Shown in pieces: positions 41,792 to 48,944 of a DNA stretch of 64,000 nt (positions are counted from its first letter, which is position 1; the number at the start of each line of letters is the position of its first letter). The notes beneath the pieces were generated by a model. It did not search any database. It saw only the letters and a list, made by a program, of their open reading frames with translations, and was not told where the DNA came from. The DNA lies in assembly GCF_002165135.1 (NCBI RefSeq), contig NZ_NFZQ01000013.1:1-64000 (forward strand), written 5' to 3'. The position numbers and the translations under genes are program-made. Origin of the DNA: Pseudomonas sp. SID14000. GTDB lineage: Bacteria > Pseudomonadota > Gammaproteobacteria > Pseudomonadales > Pseudomonadaceae.

Positions 41792-42790
41792 CTACTGGGC
41801 AATGCCGTTCTTGCCAGCATCCTTGGCCCGGTACAGTGCCTGGTCCGCACGCGCCAGCAGCGCATGCTGGTCCTCCCCTTCCTGCCATTGCACCACCCCA
41901 TAGCTCATGGTCAGCCGGCAGTCGCCCACCGGCTCCACCTGTGCCATCACCTGGCGCAAACGCGCTGCCACCTCCAACGCTTCGCCCAGCGAGGTCTGCG
42001 GCAGCACGATGACGAACTCGTCCCCGCCCCAACGCGCCAGCAGATCCAGTTCGCGCAGGCAGGTACGCAGGTTGTCGACCACCCGCACCAGCGCCGCATC
42101 GCCACGGGCATGGCCATAGCGATCATTGATCGGTTTGAAGTCGTCCACATCCATGGCAATCAGCGACAACGGCTGACGGAAGCGCTGGGCGCGCCCACAC
42201 TCCATCTGCAGCGCCTTCTCCAGCCGATAGCGATTGGCAATACGGGTCAACGCATCGCGCTCGGCCAGCTCGCGGTTTTCGTCCAGTTGCCGCTGCAACT
42301 GCTGGTTCACCCAGGACAGCTCGCGGGTGCGTTCAGCCACCTGGCTTTCCAGCGAGTGGTTCTTCTGCTCCAGCTGCGCTACCAGGCGCTTGCTGGCGTC
42401 GATGTTGCGGTGGGCACCGAGCATGCGCGCCACCGAGCCGTCCTCGTTACGGGCGATGATGTAGCCGCTGTCTTCGATCCACAGGTAGCTGCCATCGTGG
42501 CAGCGGCAGCGGTATTCGACCAGGTAGCGCTCGTTGCGCTGGTTGATGTACGCCTCGAAATGCGCCATCACCCGCGGGTAGTCCTCCGGGTGGATCACGC
42601 TTTCCCAGGTGAGTACCGAGTTGGCCATGGAATGGCTGGGGTAGCCGAGCATGGCGTACCAGCCCGGGTTGCGATAGACGTAGCCGGTGTTGGCATTCCA
42701 GTCCCAGATCCCATCGCTGATCAAATCGAACAACGTATGCAACTGCTGCTCGCTGAAGCCGGCAGGTACCGGCCGGGTTTCCTGACTCAT
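41792..42790 (-). CDS. PAS-domain diguanylate cyclase
   Basis: The 332-residue soluble protein has a PAS/PAC sensor domain (about 15-135; SDGIWDWNANTGYVYRNPGW, then YLWIEDSGYII) and a short coiled coil (about 136-175). The GGDEF domain (about 175-330) has an intact active site GGDEF at 255-259 and an allosteric I-site RELD at 246-249, exactly five residues ahead. It should make c-di-GMP from two GTP, with product inhibition. The ATG at 42790 follows GGAAGAG; a start 36 bases upstream is less likely. The PAS ligand is unknown. It is transcribed alone. Confidence 0.92.
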   Translation of the reverse strand: MSQETRPVPAGFSEQQLHTLFDLISDGIWDWNANTGYVYRNPGWYAMLGYPSHSMANSVLTWESVIHPEDYPRVMAHFEAYINQRNERYLVEYRCRCHDGSYLWIEDSGYIIARNEDGSVARMLGAHRNIDASKRLVAQLEQKNHSLESQVAERTRELSWVNQQLQRQLDENRELAERDALTRIANRYRLEKALQMECGRAQRFRQPLSLIAMDVDDFKPINDRYGHARGDAALVRVVDNLRTCLRELDLLARWGGDEFVIVLPQTSLGEALEVAARLRQVMAQVEPVGDCRLTMSYGVVQWQEGEDQHALLARADQALYRAKDAGKNGIAQ

Positions 42791-42996
42791 GAACGCTCTT
42801 CCTGATGCCCAGCAACTGCGCTCCAATCAAGGGGCTGCCGATAGTGTTGGTAGTTGCCGCAGGCGGCAAGCCCATGGCGCTGACGGGCAAGCATATGCCC
42901 AGCATGCCGCCATCGGAATAGCGCCCAAGCTGAATTCTGCGATATTGACGACCAGTGACCGACGCAGCGACGCAGGGGGACAGGGAAAGAGAAATG

Positions 42997-43073
42997 GCGT
43001 CCCAGGCAGGAATTGAACCTGCAACCTTCCCCTTAGGAGGGGGATGCTCTATCCAATTGAGCTACTGAGACGC
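42997..43073 (-). tRNA. tRNA-Arg (anticodon CCT)
   Basis: The minus strand folds as a cloverleaf: acceptor GCGTCTC with GGGACGC, D-arm AGCTC/GAGC, and an anticodon stem-loop CCCCC-TCCTAA-GGGG with anticodon CCT. The T-arm is GCAGG-TTCAATT-CCTGC. It reads AGG codons. CCA is not encoded directly after the acceptor stem. Confidence 0.9.
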
Positions 43074-43182
43074 AAGTGCCGGCAGCGAGCGCTGCACAGC
43101 GGGACGGCCAGCATGTTAACCAGCATGCTGGCGTTTGTCATGCCTCAACCAGGCTTTTTCGCGTAATCCTTTTCTGCCAATG

Positions 43183-43782
43183 CTACACCTGCGGCAGCAA
43201 ACCTTCATCACGCAGCAGCGCGAACAATGCCGCGACCGCTGCTTCCAGGGTGGTGGAGTTGTCCAGCACATGCACCGACGGATCGGCCAACGCCTGCAAA
43301 CGGACATTGCGTGCCAGGCGCTGCTCGACCTCCTCTGCGTTTTCCCGACCGCGGGCCAGCAAGCGCTCACGCAATACCTCAGGCCTGACCTCGACCAGCA
43401 CCGCCAACAGGTTCGGGTAGCGCTGGCGCGCCTCGGCCAGATAAGCCCGCGAACCATTCACCAGTACCGCCCTACCCGCCGCCAGCCAATGGTCTACCTG
43501 TTGCGGGATGCCGTAATCCAGGCCATTGGCTCGCCAATGCATGGCGAACGCGCCCTGTGCGCGCAGCGTTTCGAACTGCTCGGCCGTAACCCCATGGGCG
43601 GCTTCACCCTTGGCTTCGGCCGAACGGGTAATGACGCGACGGGCGATTTTTACCCCGGCAGCTGCCAACCGCTCCCGTGCAGCGTCGATCAGGGAATCTT
43701 TCCCGGACCCCGACGGTCCTATCAGAAATATCAACCGGCCTGTCCCTGATTGGCGGTCGCTTGCGTCATGCTGCATAGCCAC
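43183..43782 (-). CDS. phnN: Ribose 1,5-bisphosphate phosphokinase PhnN
   Basis: The 199-residue P-loop kinase is of the guanylate-kinase fold. Walker A is GPSGSGKDS at about 22-30, with RRVITRSAEAKGEAAHGV (PhnN-type nucleoside region) and HWRANGLDYGIP. It phosphorylates ribose 1,5-bisphosphate to PRPP, a step of phosphonate (C-P lyase) metabolism or an alternative PRPP route. No other phn gene is nearby. The start is a GTG at 43782 with an ATG six bases later; neither has a clear Shine-Dalgarno. Confidence 0.85.
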   Translation of the reverse strand: MAMQHDASDRQSGTGRLIFLIGPSGSGKDSLIDAARERLAAAGVKIARRVITRSAEAKGEAAHGVTAEQFETLRAQGAFAMHWRANGLDYGIPQQVDHWLAAGRAVLVNGSRAYLAEARQRYPNLLAVLVEVRPEVLRERLLARGRENAEEVEQRLARNVRLQALADPSVHVLDNSTTLEAAVAALFALLRDEGLLPQV

Positions 43783-44121
43783 TATGCTCTATGGAAGGAA
43801 ACTGGCAGATTCTAGGGGTTTTCCAGACCTTTTGCTGTGTTTTACCAGTTTTTGACGGCAAAATTCTGACAGTAGAGCAAACCGGAGCATGTAAAACTTT
43901 TCAAACCAGTACTCATTTCTGATAATTGGTACTGGCACAAAGCCTTTATTCGGCTCACTATTTGTCACAGAATTGACGCCAAGGAAACGGCGACCAAGAG
44001 GCAAGGTGAGCATTCATTTTTCACTGACGGTTGAACATTCTGTCGTCGCCACGGTCGTACTACCACCCCGTGCGGCCAATTTGAGAACCGCTTCCCCTGA
44101 ACCAAAATCCGGTCAATTTAT
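43783..44121. other. Gene-free control region upstream of amrZ
   Basis: This AT-richer 339-bp stretch has no supported gene. AAACTT at 43894-43899 and TCTGA at 43918-43922 resemble an AlgU (sigma-22) promoter, but with an 18-bp spacer, one or two more than usual. GGCAAAA at 43857-43863 is half of an AmrZ-type box, so autoregulation is possible. Both calls are tentative. Confidence 0.35.
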
Positions 44122-44448
44122 ATGCGCCCAATGAAACAGGCTATTTATTCGAGCCGCACCGCTGACAAGTTCGTCGTCCGCCTGCCAGACGGAATGCGTG
44201 AGCGCATTGCCGAGGTAGCGCGCAACCATCACCGCAGCATGAACTCCGAGATCATCGCGCGCCTGGAACAGAGCCTTATCCAGGAAGGTGCGCTGGGTGA
44301 CGAGCTGAGCATGCGCCTGGACAGCCCCGAACTGTCCTTGCATGAACGCGAGCTGCTACAACGCTTCCGCCAACTGTCCCACCGCCAGCAGAACGCGCTG
44401 GTCGCCCTCATCGCTCACGATGTGGAAATGGCCGCCGACGCCTCCTGA
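44122..44448 (+). CDS. amrZ: Ribbon-helix-helix regulator AmrZ (Arc family)
   Basis: The 108-residue protein matches P. aeruginosa AmrZ almost throughout. The flexible N-terminus is followed by SSRTADKFVVRLPDGMRERI (beta-strand plus helix A), HHRSMNSEIIARLEQSL and a C-terminal tetramerisation region LSLHERELLQRFRQLSHRQQ. AmrZ represses or activates genes for flagella, alginate/Psl, type IV pili and c-di-GMP turnover. The first ATG is used; a second lies nine bases later. A bidirectional terminator follows. Confidence 0.95.
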   Translation: MRPMKQAIYSSRTADKFVVRLPDGMRERIAEVARNHHRSMNSEIIARLEQSLIQEGALGDELSMRLDSPELSLHERELLQRFRQLSHRQQNALVALIAHDVEMAADAS

Positions 44449-44463
44449 GGCTGCAGCGAACAC

Positions 44464-44491
44464 AAAAAAGCCAGCGTAAGCTGGCTTTTTT
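44464..44491. terminator. Bidirectional terminator after amrZ
   Basis: AGCCAGC-GTAA-GCTGGCT with six A before and six T after forms a symmetric intrinsic terminator for amrZ (plus). Confidence 0.88.
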
Positions 44492-44524
44492 GTGGGCTCA
44501 CCGCCGCTGTGGAATCACTATTTC

Positions 44525-44641
44525 TGTGGGAGCGGCCTTGTGTCGCGAAAGGGCCGCAGAGCGGCCCCACAATTTCAGCGGCGCTGCACAAATTTCTGGG
44601 GCTGCTTCGCAGCCCTTTCGCGACACAAGGCCGCTCCCACA
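44525..44641. repeat. Inverted pair of REP sequences (REPIN), downstream side of mgtE
   Basis: Two inverted REP units (TGTGGGAGCGGCCTTGTGTC at 44525-44544 and its complement ending at 44641) with internal GGGCCGC/GCGGCCC hairpins form a 117-bp palindromic unit. This REP class differs from that at 25134 and 61079. A related pair lies at 46420-46522 on the other side of mgtE. Confidence 0.85.
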
Positions 44642-44672
44642 GGGACCTCATCAGCATTTAGAAGTTAATCGG

Positions 44673-46115
44673 TTACAGCAGGAACAGTGTGGCCAGCCCA
44701 AGGAAGATGAAGAACCCGCCGCTGTCGGTCACTGCGGTAATCATCACGCTGGAGCCCATTGCCGGGTCGCGCCCCAGGCGAGTCAGGGTCATCGGAATCA
44801 ACACCCCCATCAAGGCCGCCAACAGCAGGTTCAAGGTCATCGCCGCGGTCATCACCAGGCCCAACGACCAACTGCCATACAGCCAGAACGCCACCGCACC
44901 AATCACCCCGCCCCAGATCAGGCCGTTGAGCAACGATACCGCCAGCTCCTTGCGCATCAGGCGGCTGGTATTGCCCGGCGACACCTGGTCCAGCGCCATG
45001 GCACGCACGATCATGGTGATGGTCTGGTTACCGGAGTTGCCACCAATACCAGCCACGATCGGCATCAGCGCAGCCAGGGCCACCAGCTTCTCGATCGAAC
45101 CTTCGAACAGGCCGATCACCCGTGACGCAACGAACGCGGTAATCAGGTTGATGGCCAGCCAGGCCCAGCGGTTGCGTAGCGAACGCCAGACCGAGGCGAA
45201 GATGTCTTCTTCCTCGCGCAAACCGGCCATGTTAAGCACTTCGCTTTCGCTTTCCTCACGAATCAGGTCGACCATTTCGTCGATGGTCAAGCGGCCGATC
45301 AGGCGTTCGTTCTTGTCCACGACCGGCGCAGACACCAGGTCATAACGCTCGAAGGCCTGTGCCGCATCATAGGCATCTTCCTCGGGATGGAAGGAGACCG
45401 GGTCGGTCGCCATGACCTCCGCCACCTTCTTCTCCGGGTCGTTGACCAGCAGGCGCTTGATCGGCAATACACCCTTGAGAATGCCGTCATAGTCGACCAC
45501 GAACAATTTGTCGGTGTGGTTCGGCAGCTCTTTCAGGCGGCGCAGGTAGCGCAACACCACTTCCAGGCTGACGTCTTCGCGGATGGTGACCATCTCGAAG
45601 TCCATCAGCGCACCGACCTGTTCCTCGTCGTAACTCAGTGCCGAACGCACGCGCTCGCGTTGCTGGGCATCGAGGGTTTCCATCAGCTCGTGAACAACAT
45701 CACGCGGCAGCTCAGGGGCTAGGTCGGCCAGCTCGTCGGCGTCCATTTCCTTGGCGGCGGCGAGCAGCTCGTGATCGTCCATGTCGGCGATCAGCGATTG
45801 CCGCACGGCGTCGGAAACTTCCAGCAGGATATCGCCATCGCGATCCGAGCGTACCAGCTGCCAGACCGTCAGGCGGTCTTCCAGAGGCAAGGCTTCGAGG
45901 ATGTAGGCGATGTCTGCAGGGTGCAGGTCATCGAGCTTGCGCTGCAACTCGACGAGGTTCTGACGGTGGACCAGGTTTTCCACCAGGTCGTGGTGGGCGC
46001 CTTCCTGACGGTGGGTCAGGTCTTCGACCACACGCTGGCGTTGCAGCAGCTCGACCACCTGGGCCAGGCGATCCTGCAGGCTTTCTTGCGCTTTTTTTAC
46101 TTCTACTTCAGTCAT
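44673..46115 (-). CDS. mgtE: Magnesium transporter MgtE
   Basis: The 480-residue protein has an N-terminal superhelical MgtE_N domain (about 25-160; LHPADIAYILEALP) and two CBS domains (about 165-290; LPIKRLLVNDPEKKV, DKNERLIGRLTIDEMVDL). A C-terminal five-helix channel domain carries PIVAGIGGNSGNQTITMIV, which includes the conserved pore motif. It is a Mg2+-gated inner-membrane channel. The start at 46115 follows GGAG; the longer ORF begins before it without support. Confidence 0.93.
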   Translation of the reverse strand: MTEVEVKKAQESLQDRLAQVVELLQRQRVVEDLTHRQEGAHHDLVENLVHRQNLVELQRKLDDLHPADIAYILEALPLEDRLTVWQLVRSDRDGDILLEVSDAVRQSLIADMDDHELLAAAKEMDADELADLAPELPRDVVHELMETLDAQQRERVRSALSYDEEQVGALMDFEMVTIREDVSLEVVLRYLRRLKELPNHTDKLFVVDYDGILKGVLPIKRLLVNDPEKKVAEVMATDPVSFHPEEDAYDAAQAFERYDLVSAPVVDKNERLIGRLTIDEMVDLIREESESEVLNMAGLREEEDIFASVWRSLRNRWAWLAINLITAFVASRVIGLFEGSIEKLVALAALMPIVAGIGGNSGNQTITMIVRAMALDQVSPGNTSRLMRKELAVSLLNGLIWGGVIGAVAFWLYGSWSLGLVMTAAMTLNLLLAALMGVLIPMTLTRLGRDPAMGSSVMITAVTDSGGFFIFLGLATLFLL

Positions 46116-46419
46116 AGGCGAACTCCACTCCCAGCAGCGGAGCACGCCGGGAGAATCAATCGGTCAGATCTTTCTGTATGAATCTTGTTAGCGAGTAACT
46201 ACTGGGTAAGTCCATGGTGGTTTTCCACAAGCCCCGGCGGGGCTGACGGGCGCAATCATACACTGCTAAAGCTGTCAGATCGCTTAAAATTTTGGCCAGA
46301 ACAATCGTTTGCGCGATAAAGCTGGGACAACGCTCGAAGCTATCAGTGCGACGGTGGGTCTGGCGGTCAAGTTACATTTGTTGTGTGCCTGGATGTGTAT
46401 GCGGTGCCTGATCGATCTT

Positions 46420-46522
46420 GGGGCTGCTTTGCAGCCCATCGCGACACAAGGCCGCTCCTACAGGGATCGCGTACTTCTGTAGGAGCGGCCTCGTGTCGCG
46501 AAAGGGTCGCGCAGCGGCCCCC
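46420..46522. repeat. Inverted pair of REP sequences (REPIN), upstream side of mgtE
   Basis: REP units at 46420-46461 (ending CGACACAAGGCCGCTCC-type) and 46478-46522 (TGTAGGAGCGGCCTCGTGTC onward) are inverted around a 16-bp centre. Together with the rest of 46116-46630 this fills a gap of more than 500 bases with no supported gene. Confidence 0.82.
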
Positions 46523-46591
46523 AAAGGCACACGCTCAATCTACAGAAGAGCGTAGATCGACATCAGCAACAATTCATTGGCGCAGAAAAAC

Positions 46592-46620
46592 AAAAAGCCC
46601 GCTCAATTGAGCGGGCTTCT
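46592..46620 (-). terminator. Terminator of the tRNA-Arg cluster
   Basis: The perfect 24-bp palindrome AAGCCCGCTCAA/TTGAGCGGGCTT (46595-46618) is followed on the minus strand by TTTTTG, about 11 bp after the last tRNA-Arg gene. Confidence 0.85.
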
Positions 46621-46630
46621 TGATTGGGTG

Positions 46631-46707
46631 TGGCGGACTCAGGAGGATTCGAACCTCCGACCGCTCGGTTCGTAGCCGAGTACTCTATCCAGCTGAGCTA
46701 TGAGTCC
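46631..46707 (-). tRNA. tRNA-Arg (anticodon ACG), third copy of the tandem
   Basis: 77 nt including encoded CCA. The acceptor is GGACTCA with TGAGTCC, and the anticodon loop CTACGAA gives ACG (A34 presumably converted to inosine, reading CGT/CGC/CGA). The T-arm is GGAGG-TTCGAAT-CCTCC. Confidence 0.95.
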
Positions 46708-46779
46708 GTGGTGGTAGTTTTAGACCAGGTTACCACTGGTTGGTTGAAGCGCCTTTGCAAGCAGAGCCACTTCAAAAAG

Positions 46780-46856
46780 TGGCGGACTCAGCAGGATTCG
46801 AACCTGCGACCGCTCGGTTCGTAGCCGAGTACTCTATCCAGCTGAGCTATGAGTCC
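46780..46856 (-). tRNA. tRNA-Arg (anticodon ACG), middle copy of the tandem
   Basis: Same tRNA as its neighbours, but with a compensatory change in the T-arm (GCAGG/CCTGC instead of GGAGG/CCTCC) that keeps the stem paired. CCA is encoded. Confidence 0.95.
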
Positions 46857-46927
46857 GCGATGGTAGTTTTAGACCAGATTACCACTGGTTGTTTGAAGCA
46901 GCCTTGCAAGCAAAGCCACTTCAAAAG

Positions 46928-47004
46928 TGGCGGACTCAGGAGGATTCGAACCTCCGACCGCTCGGTTCGTAGCCGAGTACTCTATCCAGCTGAGCTATGA
47001 GTCC
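46928..47004 (-). tRNA. tRNA-Arg (anticodon ACG), first copy of the tandem
   Basis: Promoter-proximal copy. Its sequence is the same as that at 46631-46707 and includes CCA. A sigma-70 promoter lies just upstream (47019-47046). Confidence 0.95.
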
Positions 47005-47018
47005 GTGTCTTGCCGCGC

Positions 47019-47046
47019 ATTATAGGTCGCTGAAACATTTTTGCAA
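47019..47046 (-). promoter_or_regulatory. Sigma-70 promoter of the tRNA-Arg cluster
   Basis: On the minus strand TTGCAA (47041-47046), 16 bp, then TATAAT (47019-47024). A GC-rich discriminator (GCGCGGC) follows, as expected for a stringently controlled tRNA operon. Confidence 0.8.
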
Positions 47047-47110
47047 GAACTTTTTCGTTTAAAATCAACTACTTAGCGTTCTTACCGTTTACAGCGCCCT
47101 AAGCGAATAA

Positions 47111-47201
47111 TGGCGGTGAAGGGGGGATTCGAACCCCCGATACCCTTATGAGGTATACTCCCTTAGCAGGGGAGCGCCTTCGGCCACTCGGCCACCTCAC
47201 C
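47111..47201 (-). tRNA. tRNA-Ser (anticodon GCT)
   Basis: 91 nt with encoded CCA and the long variable arm typical of tRNA-Ser (TATACC/GGGTAT hairpin region). The anticodon loop CTGCTAA gives GCT and reads AGC/AGT. The acceptor stem is GGTGAGG with CTTCACC. Confidence 0.95.
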
Positions 47202-47215
47202 GCAACACGAGGCGA

Positions 47216-47244
47216 ATATTAAACAGGCTCTTCCTCGTTTGCAA
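47216..47244 (-). promoter_or_regulatory. Sigma-70 promoter of tRNA-Ser
   Basis: TTGCAA (47239-47244), 17 bp, TAATAT (47216-47221) on the minus strand, 15 bp before the tRNA 5' end. Confidence 0.75.
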
Positions 47245-47273
47245 CCCTTTTTTTGAAAAAAACTTCAAAAAAA
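47245..47273 (-). terminator. AT-rich hairpin after rsmA
   Basis: On the minus strand T-rich and A-rich arms (TTTTTTTGAA with TTCAAAAAAA) can pair directly after the rsmA stop. The stem is weak, so readthrough into tRNA-Ser is possible. Confidence 0.35.
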
Positions 47274-47462
47274 TTAAAGGCTTGGCTCCTCGTCCTTCTC
47301 TTTCTTGATCCGCAGGTAGATTTCCTCGCGGTGCACAGCCACTTCTTTCGGGGCGCTGACGCCAATACGCACCTGGTTGCCTTTGACGCCGAGCACCGTC
47401 ACGGTGATCTCGCCGTCTCCAATGATCAGGCTCTCGGCGCACCGACGAGTCAGAATCAACAT
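47274..47462 (-). CDS. rsmA: Carbon storage/secondary metabolism regulator RsmA (CsrA)
   Basis: The 62-residue CsrA-family RNA-binding protein contains MLILTRRCAESLIIGDGEIT, VLGVKGNQVRIGVSAPKEV and VHREEIY, with the RNA-contacting arginines (R6/R7 region and R44-type) present. It binds GGA motifs in mRNA leaders and represses translation; small RNAs of the Gac system titrate it. The ATG at 47462 follows AAGGAG. The lysC-rsmA order is the conserved gammaproteobacterial arrangement. Confidence 0.96.
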   Translation of the reverse strand: MLILTRRCAESLIIGDGEITVTVLGVKGNQVRIGVSAPKEVAVHREEIYLRIKKEKDEEPSL

Positions 47463-47587
47463 AGCTTTCTCCTTACGCAAAACATTCAGGGGTAACAGTC
47501 TTGGATGTCGCGGCCTGGTCGTGGACGACGACTCGGGCCTCGGTTGCTCACCACAAAGGGCAAAGCCTGCGTGGCGAGCAGAAACGC

Positions 47588-47613
47588 GAAGGGCGCGGCA
47601 AGCCGCGCCCTTC
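47588..47613 (-). terminator. Hairpin after lysC
   Basis: GAAGGGCGCGGC and GCCGCGCCCTTC form a perfect 12-bp stem with a two-base loop, 11 bp beyond the lysC stop. The following minus-strand sequence has only a short T-run (GTTTC), so it may be a partial terminator or attenuate into rsmA. Confidence 0.55.
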
Positions 47614-47624
47614 CAGGCAGGGTA

Positions 47625-48860
47625 TTACTCGCTCTGTCGTGCAGGAGCGTCGAGCTCGAACGCGGTGTGCAGCGCGCGCACGGCCAGCTCCAGGTACTTC
47701 TCTTCGATCACGACCGAAACTTTGATCTCGGAGGTGGAGATCATCTGGATGTTGATGCTCTCCTTGGCCAGGGCTTCGAACATGCGGCTGGCAACACCGG
47801 CGTGCGAACGCATGCCGACGCCAACGATCGAGACCTTGGCGATCTTGGTGTCGCCGATCACTTCACGGGCACCGATTTCACGGGCTGTGTTTTCCAGCAC
47901 GCTCTGTGCCTTCTCGTACTCGTTGCGGTGTACGGTGAAGGTGAAGTCTGTGGTGTTATCGTGAGCAACGTTCTGCACGATCATGTCGACCTCGATGTTC
48001 GAGGCGCTGATCGGGCCGAGGATCTTGAAGGCCACGCCCGGGGTATCCGGCACGCCGCGAATGGTCAGCTTGGCTTCATCACGGTTGAAGGCGATACCGG
48101 AAATGATCGGCTGTTCCATGGATTCCTCTTCATCAATGGTAATGAGGGTACCCGGACCCTCCTTGAAGCTGTGCAGCACGCGCAGCGGAACGTTGTACTT
48201 GCCGGCGAATTCCACCGAACGGATCTGCAGCACCTTGGAACCGAGGCTGGCCATTTCCAGCATCTCTTCGAAGGTGATCTTCTCCAGGCGCCGAGCCTGT
48301 GGCACAACGCGTGGATCGGTGGTGTAGACGCCATCGACGTCGGTATAGATCTGGCACTCGTCAGCCTTCAGCGCAGCCGCCAGGGCCACGCCAGTGGTAT
48401 CGGAGCCCCCACGGCCCAGGGTGGTGATGCTGCCGTGCTCGTCGACGCCCTGGAAGCCCGCCACCACGACCACGCGGCCTTCCTTGAGGTCGGCACGAAT
48501 CTTCTGGTCGTCGATCTGCAGGATGCGCGCCTTGTTGTGCGCGCTGTCGGTGAGAATGCGCACCTGGTTGCCGGTGTAGGACACCGCTGGCACTCCACGC
48601 TTGATCAAGGCCATGGCCAGCAAGGCAATGGTGACCTGCTCACCGGTCGACACGATCACGTCCAGTTCACGCGGAACCGGCTGATCGTTGATCTGCTTGG
48701 CCAGGTCGATCAGGCGATTGGTTTCACCGCTCATGGCCGACAACACAACCACCAGGTCGTCGCCTGCCTCACGGTGCTTCTTGACCTTATCGGCTACCTG
48801 CTCGATCCGCTCGATGGAACCGACAGAGGTGCCGCCAAATTTCTGTACGATCAACGCCAT
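47625..48860 (-). CDS. lysC: Aspartate kinase
   Basis: The 411-residue enzyme starts MALIVQKFGGTSVGSIERIE, the kinase signature. It has a catalytic amino-acid-kinase domain (about 1-245; ILQIDDQKIRADL, GRGGSDTTGVALAAAL) and two C-terminal ACT domains (about 265-405). It phosphorylates aspartate, opening the lysine, threonine and methionine pathway, and is feedback-regulated through the ACT domains. It lies 84 bp downstream of alaS. Confidence 0.95.
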   Translation of the reverse strand: MALIVQKFGGTSVGSIERIEQVADKVKKHREAGDDLVVVLSAMSGETNRLIDLAKQINDQPVPRELDVIVSTGEQVTIALLAMALIKRGVPAVSYTGNQVRILTDSAHNKARILQIDDQKIRADLKEGRVVVVAGFQGVDEHGSITTLGRGGSDTTGVALAAALKADECQIYTDVDGVYTTDPRVVPQARRLEKITFEEMLEMASLGSKVLQIRSVEFAGKYNVPLRVLHSFKEGPGTLITIDEEESMEQPIISGIAFNRDEAKLTIRGVPDTPGVAFKILGPISASNIEVDMIVQNVAHDNTTDFTFTVHRNEYEKAQSVLENTAREIGAREVIGDTKIAKVSIVGVGMRSHAGVASRMFEALAKESINIQMISTSEIKVSVVIEEKYLELAVRALHTAFELDAPARQSE

Positions 48861-48944
48861 TTCAATGGTGCCTCAGCCCATACAGGGCCCCAAAAAACAA
48901 TCCAACATGAAGAGGCGGGTGACTAGACCACCCGCCCCTTCATC

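Larger units (their letters stand above)
46631..47004 (-). repeat. Tandem triplication of tRNA-Arg with about 148-bp unit
   Basis: The three tRNA genes start 149 and 148 bp apart. The two spacers are also near-identical (TAGTTTTAGACCAG, TTACCACTGGTTG, TTGCAAGCA and AGCCACTTCAAAA in both), so the duplicated unit is tRNA plus spacer. Confidence 0.9.

Noticed and set aside
46631..47004. Integration site of a prophage or island at the tRNA genes
   Set aside because: No integrase and no direct repeat of a tRNA 3' end outside the tandem; the repeats are whole tRNA-spacer units.
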